From JAXMAR01 sp046350295 (GTDB taxonomy: Bacteria > Planctomycetota > Planctomycetia > Gemmatales > Gemmataceae): a DNA stretch of 64,000 nt. The DNA lies in contig JAXMAR010000025.1 of the NCBI GenBank assembly GCA_046350295.1, forward strand, positions 42,716 through 106,715. The letters are read 5' to 3'. The translations under genes and the position numbers were made by a program. Shown here piece by piece: positions 46,757 through 56,701 of the stretch (position 1 is the stretch's first letter; each line of letters begins with the position of its first letter). The notes below the pieces were generated by a model. The model searched no databases. It saw only the letters and a list, made by a program, of their open reading frames with translations, and had not been told where the DNA came from.

Positions 46757-46989
46757 TTTTCAGACGTCAGGGTCAGAGAATCAGGGGTCGGCAACTCTGG
46801 TTTGCGGTAAAAGGTAATGTACACGCCGAACCCCGACTAGCAACAGCGAGCCGGGCGGCATGAGGCGCCAGAGCAACAGACAAGCCGGGCCCAAGCCCGG
46901 CGAAGCCACGCGCCAGACGCGTTCTTCTCGTTATTGCTCCGCGTCCGCCTCCGGTTACAATGGAGAAGGCTCACGCTGGAGAACTCTCG
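46757..46989. other. Intergenic region with small palindrome
   Basis: It contains GCCGGGC-CCAA-GCCCGGC at 46884-46901, another short stem of the kind seen at other gene borders here. No ORF is supported. Confidence 0.4.
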
Positions 46990-47916
46990 ATGCCGATCTC
47001 GTTGACCTGCTCCTGCGGCGCGAAGCTCGAAATTGACGACGCCTTCGCCGGCAAGACCATCCCCTGTCCCGATTGCCAGAAGCCGCTCTCGACGGCGCCG
47101 CCGCTGCCGCAGCCCGACCAACCCGTCAGCATGCTCGCCGTCGCCAGTCTGATCGTCGCCCTTGTCCTCCTGCTCGTTCCCCTGGGCGGCCTCGTCGCCG
47201 CCGGCCTCGCCTACTTCGCCCTCCGTCGGATCGACGCCTCCGCCGGCGCCCTCGCCGGCCGCGGGCTCGCCAAGGCGGGCATGGTCGTCGGCGTCAGCGG
47301 CTTCCTCGTCACGATCGCCTTGATCTTCTTCGGTCCGGCGCTGCGCATGGACGGATTTGTCCGCGCCATCGAATACACGGGCAGCTTGGATTACTCAAAG
47401 GCGGAACTCGAAAAATCGATCGATTCGGTGCGGCTCACCATCAGGAGGCCGTCCGATGGTTGGGGGCGGGTGAAGCTGGAGAACGTCAACGCCCTGCGCT
47501 CCGATCACATGGTCCTCTACAGCCCGTTCGAGGATGGCTTCCTCACGGTCGTGAGCGAGAACATCGGGCAGGCGGCCGGGCGCGATGACGCGGAGAGGCG
47601 CAGAGCCGCCTTACGGCTCCTCGAGCGCTCCGACATGGTCCACGTGCTGATGGGCGCGGGGCGCGCGGCGGCCGCGAAGGAACGGGACCTTTCGTTCGCC
47701 GAGATCCCCGAGGACGAGTTCCGCGATATCGACGGGTGGGGGCAATATACCTTCCACACCTCGGCGCTGCAGGGCAAGCCGTTGACGTTCCTCGTGCGTT
47801 ACAAGATGCTCACGGAGGACACGCTGTTCGTCCTCGCCGCCGCCGTCCGCTCGCGAAACTTCGACCACGCGCAACCCCAAATCAAAGAAGCGATGGATTC
47901 CTTCCGGCGCAACTGA
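46990..47916 (+). CDS. Zinc-ribbon membrane protein
   Basis: 308 residues from ATG 46990, with GGAG 8 bases upstream; ATG 46960 is an alternative. The N-terminus is a zinc ribbon (CSCGAKLEIDD..., then CPDC), followed by two membrane helices (about 48-77 and 97-120) and a soluble domain of about 190 residues with no recognised family. Planctomycetes have many such zinc-ribbon plus membrane plus unknown-domain proteins. Paralogue-like neighbours are at 48205, 49044 and 54718. Confidence 0.75.
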   Translation: MPISLTCSCGAKLEIDDAFAGKTIPCPDCQKPLSTAPPLPQPDQPVSMLAVASLIVALVLLLVPLGGLVAAGLAYFALRRIDASAGALAGRGLAKAGMVVGVSGFLVTIALIFFGPALRMDGFVRAIEYTGSLDYSKAELEKSIDSVRLTIRRPSDGWGRVKLENVNALRSDHMVLYSPFEDGFLTVVSENIGQAAGRDDAERRRAALRLLERSDMVHVLMGAGRAAAAKERDLSFAEIPEDEFRDIDGWGQYTFHTSALQGKPLTFLVRYKMLTEDTLFVLAAAVRSRNFDHAQPQIKEAMDSFRRN

Positions 47917-47937
47917 GCGTGCGCGATTCGGCGCTTC

Positions 47938-48026
47938 GTAGGCCCCGCGAGCCGAGCGGGGCCGGACAGAGCAGCGGCGGTTTCGCGGGTGTTCACCGCA
48001 AGGTCGGCTCGGCTCGCCGGACCAAC
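47938..48026. repeat. Inverted single copy of the 91-bp palindromic repeat
   Basis: The reverse complement matches the units at 17266-17536: both terminal hairpins (GTAGGCCCCGCGAGCCGAG and GGCTCGGCTCGCCGGACC) are kept, and the centre is diverged. It lies between a zinc-ribbon gene and the tRNA. Confidence 0.8.
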
Positions 48027-48072
48027 TGAGTCGATGTGGTGACTTATGATACGCGACCCTCGCTTACGACGG

Positions 48073-48144
48073 CCTCCCGTAGCTCAGCGGCAGAGCGTGG
48101 GCCTTATAAGCCCAGGGTCGCGGGTTCGAACCCCGCCGGGAGGA
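48073..48144 (+). tRNA. tRNA with anticodon UAU (tRNA-Ile reading AUA)
   Basis: A complete cloverleaf. Acceptor CCTCCCG/CGGGAGG; D-arm GCTC...GAGC; anticodon stem TGGGC/GCCCA with loop CTTATAA (anticodon TAT at 48105-48107); T-arm GCGGG-TTCGAAC-CCCGC; discriminator A. CCA is not encoded. Most bacteria read AUA with a CAU-anticodon tRNA modified by lysidine, so a UAU anticodon is uncommon. Confidence 0.9.
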
Positions 48145-48204
48145 CTATCCTCCCGACTTTTAGCCTGTGCCCCCTGACTCCTGACTCCTGACCTCCGACC
48201 TGCA

Positions 48205-48976
48205 ATGATCTGGTTCTCCTGCAAAAAGTGCGGCAAAGTACACGGCCGGACCGAAGGTTCGATCGGCACGACGATCTTTTGCGATTGCGGCCGGGGTCAT
48301 CGTCCCCTGGGAGAGCAACGCGACGGAGCCCGAGAAGCCGGCCGAAGGGGCGGGCGCCCCGCGTCTCAAGCCGATGACGTTCGACGCGCCGCCGCCGCCG
48401 CCCTTGCCGCGTCCGGAGCGTCCGGAGCGTGAACGGCCGGACCGTTTGGACCGGGAACGCCGGGCGACCGTCTCGATCGGGACCGTGATCGATCGCAGCC
48501 GGGGCCGCGTCGCGATCGGCGGGCCGATCGAACGCGGCACCTCAATCATGAGCACCGGGTCAAGCAGAACACCTGCGCCGATTGCGGCGAGGGCTTCTGT
48601 CCGCTCTGCCTCGTCACCTTCCAGGGCAAGCCGATGTGCGGCCCGTGCAAGAACTTCACGGGCCCGCCTGTTGCAAAACCGCTGCGCACGCCGATCTTCG
48701 CCTGGATGAGCCTGGCCGGGCGCTGGTCCTTGGCCCGCTCGCCATGTGCATTTTGCCGCTGGGCGTGTCCTCCTGGACCGTCCTGTGGACCTTCCTGGCC
48801 CTGCTGCCGCAAGCCGGCGGCGGTGATGCTCGCCGTCGCCGCCTGGCGCAGCGTCGAGCAGGATCCGGGCATGGGGGCGCGGCCTGGCGATCACGGGCAT
48901 GATCACGGGCGGGTTGACCGCCCTGCTCATCGTGCTGCTCAACTACTACGGCGGACGCTGGCACGAAGCCGGTTGA
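48205..48976 (+). pseudogene. Zinc-ribbon membrane protein gene with frameshifts
   Basis: Starts MIWFSCKKCGKVHGR...GTTIFCDCG from ATG 48205 and then changes frame near 48290. The linker (PMTFDAPPPPPLPRPERPERERPDR), the second ribbon (TCADCGEGFCPLCLVTFQGKPMCGPCKNF), the membrane part and the C-terminus (AITGMITGGLTALLIVLLNYYGGRWHEAG, stop 48974-48976) are all readable but in different frames. At least three indels are required. Function unknown; a zinc-ribbon plus two membrane helices layout like the preceding gene. Confidence 0.7.
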
Positions 48977-48987
48977 CGTGTTCGTGG

Positions 48988-49037
48988 GGCAGGCCGCCTG
49001 GCCTGCCGTGAGACCTTGGCAGGCCAGGCGGCCTGCC
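48988..49037. repeat. Pair of inverted GGCAGGCC hairpins
   Basis: The 20-base arms at 48988-49007 and 49018-49037 are perfect inverted repeats. Each arm is itself a hairpin (GGCAGGCC-GCCT-GGCCTGCC). The double-hairpin design recalls the 91-bp repeats but with unrelated sequence. Confidence 0.75.
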
Positions 49038-49043
49038 TGCAGG

Positions 49044-49649
49044 ATGAACAGATGCCGACCATCATCGGTGCCGTTTCTGCCGCGAGGTCTACAACGCCCT
49101 GCCCGAGGAGGTGGGGCGCGGTGCAAGAATTGTCGCATGCCGCTGTTCGAGCGGCCGCCGCGGCGCCGGCCGGGCTACGACCTCGGCGCCTGCGCCGTTC
49201 ATCCCGAGATCGAAGCGTACGGCAAGTGCCGCGCCTGCGGCAAATTGATGTGCAACCTGTGCCGCACCCGCTGGTACGATCAGGCCGTCTGCCCCACCTG
49301 CCTGACGGCGATGCTCGAGGGGACCGAGGCCAACCCGCGCGACCAGAAGATCCAGAGCGGCCACGCGACCTGGAGCGTCATCGGCGCCTTCGCCGCCTGG
49401 CTCATGGTCCTGTGCGCGATCATCCCCTTCATGGTCGCATACAGCAAGGACGCCGCCTCCCCTCTGCGCGTGTTCGCCGCTCTGCTCTTTTTCGGCAGCC
49501 TCGTCCCCGCCGCCTTCGCCATCGGGCAGGCGGTCAGCCTTGTCCGCCGCGGCCCCGACCGCGCCAAGCTCGCCGCGACCACCATCACCTTCGCCGGCCT
49601 GGAAATCGGTTTGGTCCTCGGCATGCTGACCTTGAATTTGTTCTGGTGA
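49044..49649 (+). CDS. Zinc-ribbon membrane protein with an N-terminal frameshift
   Basis: The part from ATG 49137 to 49649 is clean: MPLFERPPRRRPGYDLGACAVHPEIEAYGKCRACGKLMCNLC, then CPTCL, then three membrane helices. Immediately upstream, another frame encodes HHRCRFCREVYNALPEEVG, which joins naturally to ARCKNCRMPLFE if one G is added in the G-run near 49113. So the gene probably begins further left with a CxxC...CxxC ribbon and carries a one-base deletion, real or sequencing error. It would be about 200 residues. Function unknown. Confidence 0.65.
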   Translation: MNRCRPSSVPFLPRGLQRPARGGGARCKNCRMPLFERPPRRRPGYDLGACAVHPEIEAYGKCRACGKLMCNLCRTRWYDQAVCPTCLTAMLEGTEANPRDQKIQSGHATWSVIGAFAAWLMVLCAIIPFMVAYSKDAASPLRVFAALLFFGSLVPAAFAIGQAVSLVRRGPDRAKLAATTITFAGLEIGLVLGMLTLNLFW

Positions 49650-49699
49650 GAGGAATGGGGTATGGTCCGCAAAGACGTTAGACGGGGCGACGAGAACCA

Positions 49700-49903
49700 A
49701 TGGGCCACACGCCAGGACGCGGGCATCGGCGGAAGTCAGACCCACGGAAGAAAGGACGCTTTCGCCGCCGAGCAAAGACAAAGAAAGCGGCAGCGGACAA
49801 GCGATATGATGAAGCGGTGACGGCGTGGACCGAAATGTCGGAAGAGGCGAGAAGAATGCGCCCTGACTTGGATCCGGAGTTGGTTCGCCCAAAGTGGAGG
49901 TGA
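49700..49903 (+). CDS. Small basic hypothetical protein
   Basis: 67 residues, very rich in Arg and Lys in the first half, Glu/Asp-containing helix afterwards. No family recognised. It sits directly before the next small gene (5 bases between its stop and that gene's start), which supports both being real. Confidence 0.45.
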   Translation: MGHTPGRGHRRKSDPRKKGRFRRRAKTKKAAADKRYDEAVTAWTEMSEEARRMRPDLDPELVRPKWR

Positions 49904-49908
49904 GCAGC

Positions 49909-50337
49909 GTGGCCAAACAAGCGACTCCGCCGAGTACCCGGCGCAGGTTCGCCGGCGCTTGGTCCGAGCTTGACTACGTCTGCAAGAAGATCAGCTTCTG
50001 GCTTTACGCAAGGAAAGAGCGCGCCAAAGCCGAGCGATTTCGGGGGCGGTTAGGCCGGCTCTTGCGCGCCCTGCCCGACGATGAACGAGCCATTCTTCGG
50101 GAGGAGGGATGGGCGCTCTTGTGTGAGTTGAAGGAGGAAATCGCCGCGGCGATCACACATCGCGAACGAGAAATCCGCCTGATGGAGCGACTCCAGGAAG
50201 AGGCGGCTTTGCCCCGATACTCGCCACGAACCAAAGCCTACATGCTGCAGGGCCGCGGCGCCGTGGACTTGAAGAAGCGGCGAGTCATCTTGGAGTCACT
50301 GAGGAAGGAACACATGCTACAAAAACGCACCGGATGA
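49909..50337 (+). CDS. Hypothetical helical protein
   Basis: 142 residues from GTG 49909, which has GGAGGTGA 5 bases upstream; the longer frame from GTG 49894 has no such site. Mostly alpha-helical and charged (LREEGWALLCELKEEIAAAITHREREIRLMERL). No recognisable domain. Possible two-gene unit with the preceding small gene. Confidence 0.55.
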   Translation: MAKQATPPSTRRRFAGAWSELDYVCKKISFWLYARKERAKAERFRGRLGRLLRALPDDERAILREEGWALLCELKEEIAAAITHREREIRLMERLQEEAALPRYSPRTKAYMLQGRGAVDLKKRRVILESLRKEHMLQKRTG

Positions 50338-50439
50338 TCGCAGCCGCCGAGGACCAAAGGTCTCCACTCCACACTCGCTTCTCTTGGCCTCTCTCCGCCC
50401 CTCACCGCTCACCGCGCCCTGCCTTATAATCTCCATTGC

Positions 50440-51282
50440 ATGCCCCCCCAGACCCTCACCATCGTCGGCGTCGGCCTGATCGGCGCTTCCATCGGCCTGG
50501 CCGCCAAGAACCGCCGCCTGTTTCGCTCGGTGCGCGGCGTCGGGCGCAATCGCGAGACGTTGCAGCGGGCGCGCGACCGCGGCGCGATCGACGAGCTGTC
50601 TCTCGACCTGCGACCGCTCCTGGCCGACAGCGACGTCATCGTCTTCTGCACCCCCGTCGATCGCATTGCCGAGCAGGTGCTGGAAGCCGCCCCCCTTTGC
50701 CCCGCGACGACGCTCCTCACCGACGCCGGCAGCGCCAAGGCCCGCATTGTGAGCGCCGTCGAGAATCGCCTGCCCAGCGGCGCCTCGTTCGTCGGCAGCC
50801 ATCCGCTCGCCGGCTCGGAGAAGCGCGGCCCCGATCATGCCGACGCCAACCTTTTCGCCGGCCGCTGGACCGTGGTCACGCCAACGCCGCGGACGCCTGC
50901 CGCCGCCCTCGAGCGGACCACCGCCTTCTGGCACGGCCTCGGCTCGCGCGTCAAGGTGATGACGCCCGAGGAGCACGACCGCGCCCTGGCCTTCACGAGC
51001 CACCTGCCCCACCTGCTCGCCTCCGCCCTCGCCGGGCTCCTGCCGCCGGAGCTGCACGACCTGGCCGCCACCGGCTTTCGCGACACCACGCGCATCGCCG
51101 CCGGCGACTCGGGCCTCTGGACCGCCATCTTCGAGCACAACAGCGCCGCCCTGGGCCTGTCCCTCCGGGCGCTGGAAGACCGCCTCGGCGAGTTCCGCCG
51201 CGCCCTGGAAGCGGGCGACTGGAACACCATCGACCATCTCCTGACCCAAGCCAAGAAGGTGCGCGATGCTCTGGGAAGTTGA
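50440..51282 (+). CDS. tyrA: Prephenate dehydrogenase
   Basis: 280 residues from ATG 50440. The Rossmann motif is TIVGVGLIGASIGLA; VIVFCTPVDRI and the substrate-binding FVGSHPLAGSEKRG (conserved histidine) follow, and TSHLPHLLASAL begins the helical dimerisation domain. It converts prephenate to 4-hydroxyphenylpyruvate in tyrosine synthesis. No ACT domain is present. Its end overlaps the start of purL by 17 bases, so the pair is transcribed together, an unusual pairing of tyrosine and purine synthesis. Confidence 0.92.
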   Translation: MPPQTLTIVGVGLIGASIGLAAKNRRLFRSVRGVGRNRETLQRARDRGAIDELSLDLRPLLADSDVIVFCTPVDRIAEQVLEAAPLCPATTLLTDAGSAKARIVSAVENRLPSGASFVGSHPLAGSEKRGPDHADANLFAGRWTVVTPTPRTPAAALERTTAFWHGLGSRVKVMTPEEHDRALAFTSHLPHLLASALAGLLPPELHDLAATGFRDTTRIAAGDSGLWTAIFEHNSAALGLSLRALEDRLGEFRRALEAGDWNTIDHLLTQAKKVRDALGS

Positions 51283-54157
51283 GATCCTGCCGCTCGACAA
51301 GGACCCGGAAACCGAGCGCGTCAGCGCGGAGCTGCGGCTCCTGACGGCGCGGGCCGGCCCGGTGTCCAATCCCCTCTCCCTCTCCAGCCGCGGCTACCTG
51401 TTCGAGGGCGTCCTCAGTCGCGATCACGCCGAGGAACTGCTTCAGCGTCTCCTCCTCGATCCCCTGGTCGAAGAGGGACGCGTCCTGGCCCTGCAAGATG
51501 GCCGGGGCGTCGAGCGCAACGGCGCCGCGCTGCGCCCCGCCGCCACGGTCCTGCCCAAGCCCGGCGTCATGGATCCGGTGGCCGAGAGCGTCCTGCAGGC
51601 GGCCGAGGACCTCGGCGTGCCGCTCGTTTCCGTGCGTACGTTCCGCCGCTATTACGCGGCCACGCCGCTCGAGGCGGGGGTTCGCGACCTTCTCTTCCGC
51701 AAGGTGCTCGCCAACGACGCCATCGAACAGGTCGTCGAGGGCCCGCTGCATATCGACCATCTCAGCCTGGACACCAACTATGTCTTCAAGAAGGTCGCCG
51801 TCCCCCTGCGCGAGCTGGACGACGCCGGCCTGACGCGCCTCAGCCGCGCTGGCCAGCTCTCGCTGAGCCTGGCCGAGATGAAGACGATCCAGGAGCACTT
51901 CCGCGGCCAGCGCCGCGACCCCACCGACGTCGAGCTGGAGACCCTCGCCCAGACCTGGTCGGAGCACTGCTCGCACAAGACGCTCAAGGGCCGCATCGAG
52001 ATCGGCGACCGCCGCTACGATAACTTGCTGAAGGAGACGATCTTCGCCGCGACCCAGGAGATCCGGCGCCGCCTGGGCAAGGACGACTGGTGCGTCAGCG
52101 TCTTCGAGGACAACGCCGGCGTCGTCCGCTTCAACGAGCGCTACCACGTCTGCTTCAAGGTCGAGACGCACAACCACCCCTCCGCCATCGAGCCCTACGG
52201 CGGCGCCAACACCGGCCTGGGCGGCGTCATCCGCGACGTCCTCGGCACGGCCCTCGGCGCCAAGCCCATCTGCAACACCGACGTCTTCTGCTTCGCCCCC
52301 GTCGCCGACGGCGAGCCGGCCGACCTGCCCCCCGGCGTGCTGCATCCCCGGAAGGTGATGCAGGGCGTGGTCGCCGGCGTCCGCGACTACGGCAACCGCA
52401 TGGGCATCCCGACCGTCAACGGCGCCGTCTGCTTCGACGAGCGCTACCTCGGCAATCCGCTCGTCTACTGCGGCACGGTCGGCCTTTTGCCCGTCGACCG
52501 CGCCCACAAGGAGGCGCTGGCGGGTGATCTCATTGTCGCCGTCGGCGGCCGCACCGGACGCGACGGCATCCACGGCGCCACTTTTTCCTCCGTCGAGCTG
52601 ACCAGCGAATCGGAAACGATCTCCGGCGGCGCCGTGCAGATCGGCAACGCCATCGCCGAAAAAAAAGTGCTGGACGTCCTCCTCCAGGCGCGCGACCGCG
52701 GCCTCTTCCACGCCATCACCGATTGCGGCGCCGGCGGCTTCAGCTCGGCCGTCGGCGAGATGGGGGAGAAGCTCGGCGCGAAGGTGCACCTCGACCGTGC
52801 TCCTCTCAAATACGCCGGCCTGAGCTACACCGAGATCTGGATCAGCGAAGCGCAAGAGCGCATGGTCCTGGCCGTTCCCGCCGAAAAGTGGGATGAGCTG
52901 AAGGCGCTTTGCGCCGGGGAGGGGGTCGAGGCCGTCGCGCTCGGCGTCTTCGAGGCGACGGGCCGGCTCAAGCTCCTCTATCAAGGGGAACAGGTCGCGG
53001 ACCTTGACATGCGTTTCCTGCACGACGGTCGCCCGCCCGTCCTCCGCCAGGCGAGCTGGGCCCCGCCGCCGCGACCTGAGTCAAGCCAACGCTCCGTTCC
53101 CCCTGACTTCAATCAGGTGCTGCACAGAATCCTCGCCGCGCCGAACGTGTGCAGCAAGGAATGGATCATCCGCCAGTACGACCATGAGGTGCAGGGGGGC
53201 AGCGTCATCAAGCCCCTGGTCGGCGTGCGCGATGACGGGCCCTCCGACGCCGCCGTCGTCCAGCCCGTTCTCGGCGAGTACGCGGGCGTCGCCGTCGGCT
53301 GCGGCATCAACCCGCGCCTCGGTGACCTCGACCCCTATCGCATGGCCGCCAATGTCATCGACGAGGCGGTCCGCAACGTCGTCGCGGTCGGCGCCGACCC
53401 GGGCCGCATCGCCCTGCTCGACAACTTCTGCTGGGGCAACACCGAGCGGCCCGAGGTCCTCGGCTCGCTCGTCCGCGCCGCCGAAGCCTGCCGCGACGTC
53501 TCGCTCGCATACGGCATGCCCTTCATCAGCGGCAAGGACAGCCTCAACAACGAATTCCGTTCGGGCGGCAAGACCATCGTCATCCCGCCGACGCTCCTTG
53601 TTAGCGCCCTGGGCCTGGTCCCCGACATCCGCCGCTGCGTCACCATGGATTTGAAGGCGCCGGGGAACCAGCTGCTCCTCATCGGCACGACGCGCGACGA
53701 GATGGGCGGATCGCACTATCAGATGGTTACAGGGGAGAGCGGCGGCGAGGTTCCGCGCGTCGATATCGACCTGGCCCCGCGCCTCTTCGCCAAACTGCAC
53801 GAGGCGATCAAAGCCGGCCTTGTTCGCAGTTGCCATGACCTGAGCGAAGGCGGCCTCGCGGTCGCGCTCGCGGAGATGGCGTTTGCCGGGATGGTCGGCG
53901 CGGACGTCACCGGCCTGAAGGACATCGGCCTACCGGACCACGTCGCCCTCTTCTCCGAATGCCCGACGCGGTTTGTCCTCGAAGTGACACCGGACAATCT
54001 GGAGCGATTCAGGTCCCTGTGGGGCGCCCTGCCGCTCACCGCGCTGGGCAAGACCGTCGCGGAGAAGCGGCTTCGCATCGCGGGAGCCAACGGCGAATGG
54101 ATCATCTGGGCCGGCCTGGACGATCTCAAGGAAAGCTGGCAACAGTTGCTTCGGTGA
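51266..54157 (+). CDS. purL: Phosphoribosylformylglycinamidine synthase (PurS-PurL fusion)
   Basis: 963 residues from ATG 51266. Residues 1-75 resemble PurS (LWEVEILPLDKDPETERV). The linker domain has SLAEMKTIQEHFRGQRRDPTDVELETLAQTWSEHCSHKT, the typical PurL signature. The ATP and FGAR domains follow with FKVETHNHPSAIEPYGGANTGLGGVIRDVLG, GRTGRDGIHGATF and, in the second half, SGKDSLNNEF and SCHDLSEGGLAVALAEM. It lacks the glutaminase (PurQ), as in the small-type system. It catalyses FGAR + ATP + Gln to FGAM in purine synthesis. Confidence 0.94.
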   Translation: MLWEVEILPLDKDPETERVSAELRLLTARAGPVSNPLSLSSRGYLFEGVLSRDHAEELLQRLLLDPLVEEGRVLALQDGRGVERNGAALRPAATVLPKPGVMDPVAESVLQAAEDLGVPLVSVRTFRRYYAATPLEAGVRDLLFRKVLANDAIEQVVEGPLHIDHLSLDTNYVFKKVAVPLRELDDAGLTRLSRAGQLSLSLAEMKTIQEHFRGQRRDPTDVELETLAQTWSEHCSHKTLKGRIEIGDRRYDNLLKETIFAATQEIRRRLGKDDWCVSVFEDNAGVVRFNERYHVCFKVETHNHPSAIEPYGGANTGLGGVIRDVLGTALGAKPICNTDVFCFAPVADGEPADLPPGVLHPRKVMQGVVAGVRDYGNRMGIPTVNGAVCFDERYLGNPLVYCGTVGLLPVDRAHKEALAGDLIVAVGGRTGRDGIHGATFSSVELTSESETISGGAVQIGNAIAEKKVLDVLLQARDRGLFHAITDCGAGGFSSAVGEMGEKLGAKVHLDRAPLKYAGLSYTEIWISEAQERMVLAVPAEKWDELKALCAGEGVEAVALGVFEATGRLKLLYQGEQVADLDMRFLHDGRPPVLRQASWAPPPRPESSQRSVPPDFNQVLHRILAAPNVCSKEWIIRQYDHEVQGGSVIKPLVGVRDDGPSDAAVVQPVLGEYAGVAVGCGINPRLGDLDPYRMAANVIDEAVRNVVAVGADPGRIALLDNFCWGNTERPEVLGSLVRAAEACRDVSLAYGMPFISGKDSLNNEFRSGGKTIVIPPTLLVSALGLVPDIRRCVTMDLKAPGNQLLLIGTTRDEMGGSHYQMVTGESGGEVPRVDIDLAPRLFAKLHEAIKAGLVRSCHDLSEGGLAVALAEMAFAGMVGADVTGLKDIGLPDHVALFSECPTRFVLEVTPDNLERFRSLWGALPLTALGKTVAEKRLRIAGANGEWIIWAGLDDLKESWQQLLR

Positions 54158-54245
54158 CCTTGGGCGTGTCCCGTTCGAGCGGTTCGACGCCGCTTTCGCA
54201 AACGAATCCGACGCGCCCAGGGAGTACAGCCTGATCGCCGCGAGC

Positions 54246-54548
54246 TTAGGGCCGATCGCTCTCTGAGTGCGGATTCGCGACGACTGCCCACCACCCCATG
54301 TCGTCATGGCCCCAGCGGATCCCGAGCCCTTCGGCGACCGTACGGAGCAACTCAAGCTCCGTGGCGTTCGGCCCGGCATCGAGGAGGAAAGCGGACATTG
54401 GCGAACCATCGGGAGCGGCAACGGTGATCGGAAGCTGGCCAACCGGACAACCCGGACCGCCAGGACCACCGAGACGATGATAAGGACCGTATTGGCCGAG
54501 CCTGTCTGCCATTGGCGTCTCGGAGCGAAGACTTCTTTTGGCTTTCAT
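54246..54548 (-). CDS. Small hypothetical protein
   Basis: 100 residues from ATG 54548 (MKAKRSLRSETPMADRLGQYG). A Gly/Pro stretch (GGPGGPGCPVGQLP) precedes TVAAPDGSPMSAFLLDAGPNATELELLRTVAEGLGIRWGHDD. No family recognised. It fills the gap between purL and a zinc-ribbon gene on the opposite strand; coding status is uncertain. Confidence 0.4.
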   Translation of the reverse strand: MKAKRSLRSETPMADRLGQYGPYHRLGGPGGPGCPVGQLPITVAAPDGSPMSAFLLDAGPNATELELLRTVAEGLGIRWGHDDMGWWAVVANPHSESDRP

Positions 54549-54717
54549 CGGTTCTCTTAGAGCGCACGGACCGTCCGGCAATGGTGGAAGAGCTGTTCGA
54601 ACGTAGGGGATGCGAACCAAGGCCCGGCCTTCGCGGTTGGACATTGGCTCGGCGCGAGAACGCCTCTAAAATCCAAAGCGGTGTCCAGCCACCGCACTCC
54701 ATAAGCCGAAAGCCTTC

Positions 54718-55434
54718 ATGCCGATCCTGGTCAGTTGCTCCAATCCCGAGTGCCGGCAGCAGTGTGTCGTCCCCGATGAGTTTGCGGGGCGGCTGGTGCG
54801 CTGTCCCAAGTGCCCGGCCCTCATTCAGGCGCCCTTGCAGCCGACGCCGGAGCAGAGGCAGAGCATTCCCGCGGACGATTTCAACCTGGACCTGGGGGAG
54901 TTCCGCTTCGGGGAGGGCCCGCCGGCCGGCATGCCGCCGCCACCGCCGCCGGCCGCGCCGGACACGGACGCGATCGGGATCCTGGCCGCCTTCCTGCGCC
55001 GCTGCGGGGTCAACAAGGCGGGCACGGTCGTTCTCGGCTGCGCCCTTGGCTGCTGCCTGTTCCTGGTGCTCTTCACGTTCCTCCCCTGGCAGACCATCGC
55101 GCATCCGGACGATCTGGCGCCCGGCCTTCGTCTGGGCGTCGTGACCATCGGCGGCGCGTTCACGCTGTTCCTGACGCTGGGATTGCTGGCCTTCGTGGTG
55201 ACGACGTTGCTGCTGCGCAAGCGACCCCTCTTCGAGATCGGCCTCTGGATCCTGCCGACCTGGGGCGCCCTGTCCGCACTGTGGCGCGTGCTCGAAATCG
55301 TGACGGCGTACGGCCGGATCGGCCTGTCGCGTTATTCGGCGGGATTCGGGTTATTCTTCGCGCTGGTAGCGTCGATCGGGCTGGCGGGGACGGCGGGGTT
55401 CGTCGCGTTCTCCCGTTTGGGGAAGCGGCGCTGA
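54718..55434 (+). CDS. Zinc-ribbon membrane protein
   Basis: 238 residues from ATG 54718. An N-terminal zinc ribbon (CSNPECRQQCVVPDEFAGRLVRCPKCPALIQAP), a proline-rich linker and four membrane helices between about 100 and 230. Typical planctomycete MJ0042-like finger plus membrane architecture; function unknown. Confidence 0.8.
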   Translation: MPILVSCSNPECRQQCVVPDEFAGRLVRCPKCPALIQAPLQPTPEQRQSIPADDFNLDLGEFRFGEGPPAGMPPPPPPAAPDTDAIGILAAFLRRCGVNKAGTVVLGCALGCCLFLVLFTFLPWQTIAHPDDLAPGLRLGVVTIGGAFTLFLTLGLLAFVVTTLLLRKRPLFEIGLWILPTWGALSALWRVLEIVTAYGRIGLSRYSAGFGLFFALVASIGLAGTAGFVAFSRLGKRR

Positions 55435-55490
55435 GGCGGCGCGCCGGCGTGCACGGGCGCCGCGTCTCCGTCTAGTATAAGCGTCGCGCC

Positions 55491-55520
55491 CGCCCCGGTT
55501 CTGCGAACCGGGGCTAAACG
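55491..55520. repeat. CCCCGGTTC-TGC-GAACCGGGG palindrome, copy 2
   Basis: Same stem and loop as at 3235-3258. It lies just upstream of the ABC-2 permease gene. Confidence 0.7.
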
Positions 55521-55536
55521 AAAGGCGAGCGAAAAA

Positions 55537-56649
<1,113 letters not shown>

Positions 56650-56701
56650 GCAAGGTCAGAAGACCAACCAGCGTCGACGGGGGTAGGTTGCACGCCCGAC
56701 C

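Noticed and set aside
44972..46810. A 612-codon plus-strand frame opposite the NagB-LmbE fusion
   Set aside because: The minus strand carries conserved NagB and LmbE motifs along its full length.
50993..53023. A 676-codon open frame on the minus strand opposite purL
   Set aside because: PurL is unmistakable on the plus strand; the opposite frame has no motif and its composition is a codon-bias shadow.
54512..55144. A 210-codon plus-strand frame overlapping the zinc-ribbon gene
   Set aside because: Different frame from the convincing zinc-ribbon membrane protein, Ser/Arg-rich, no domain.
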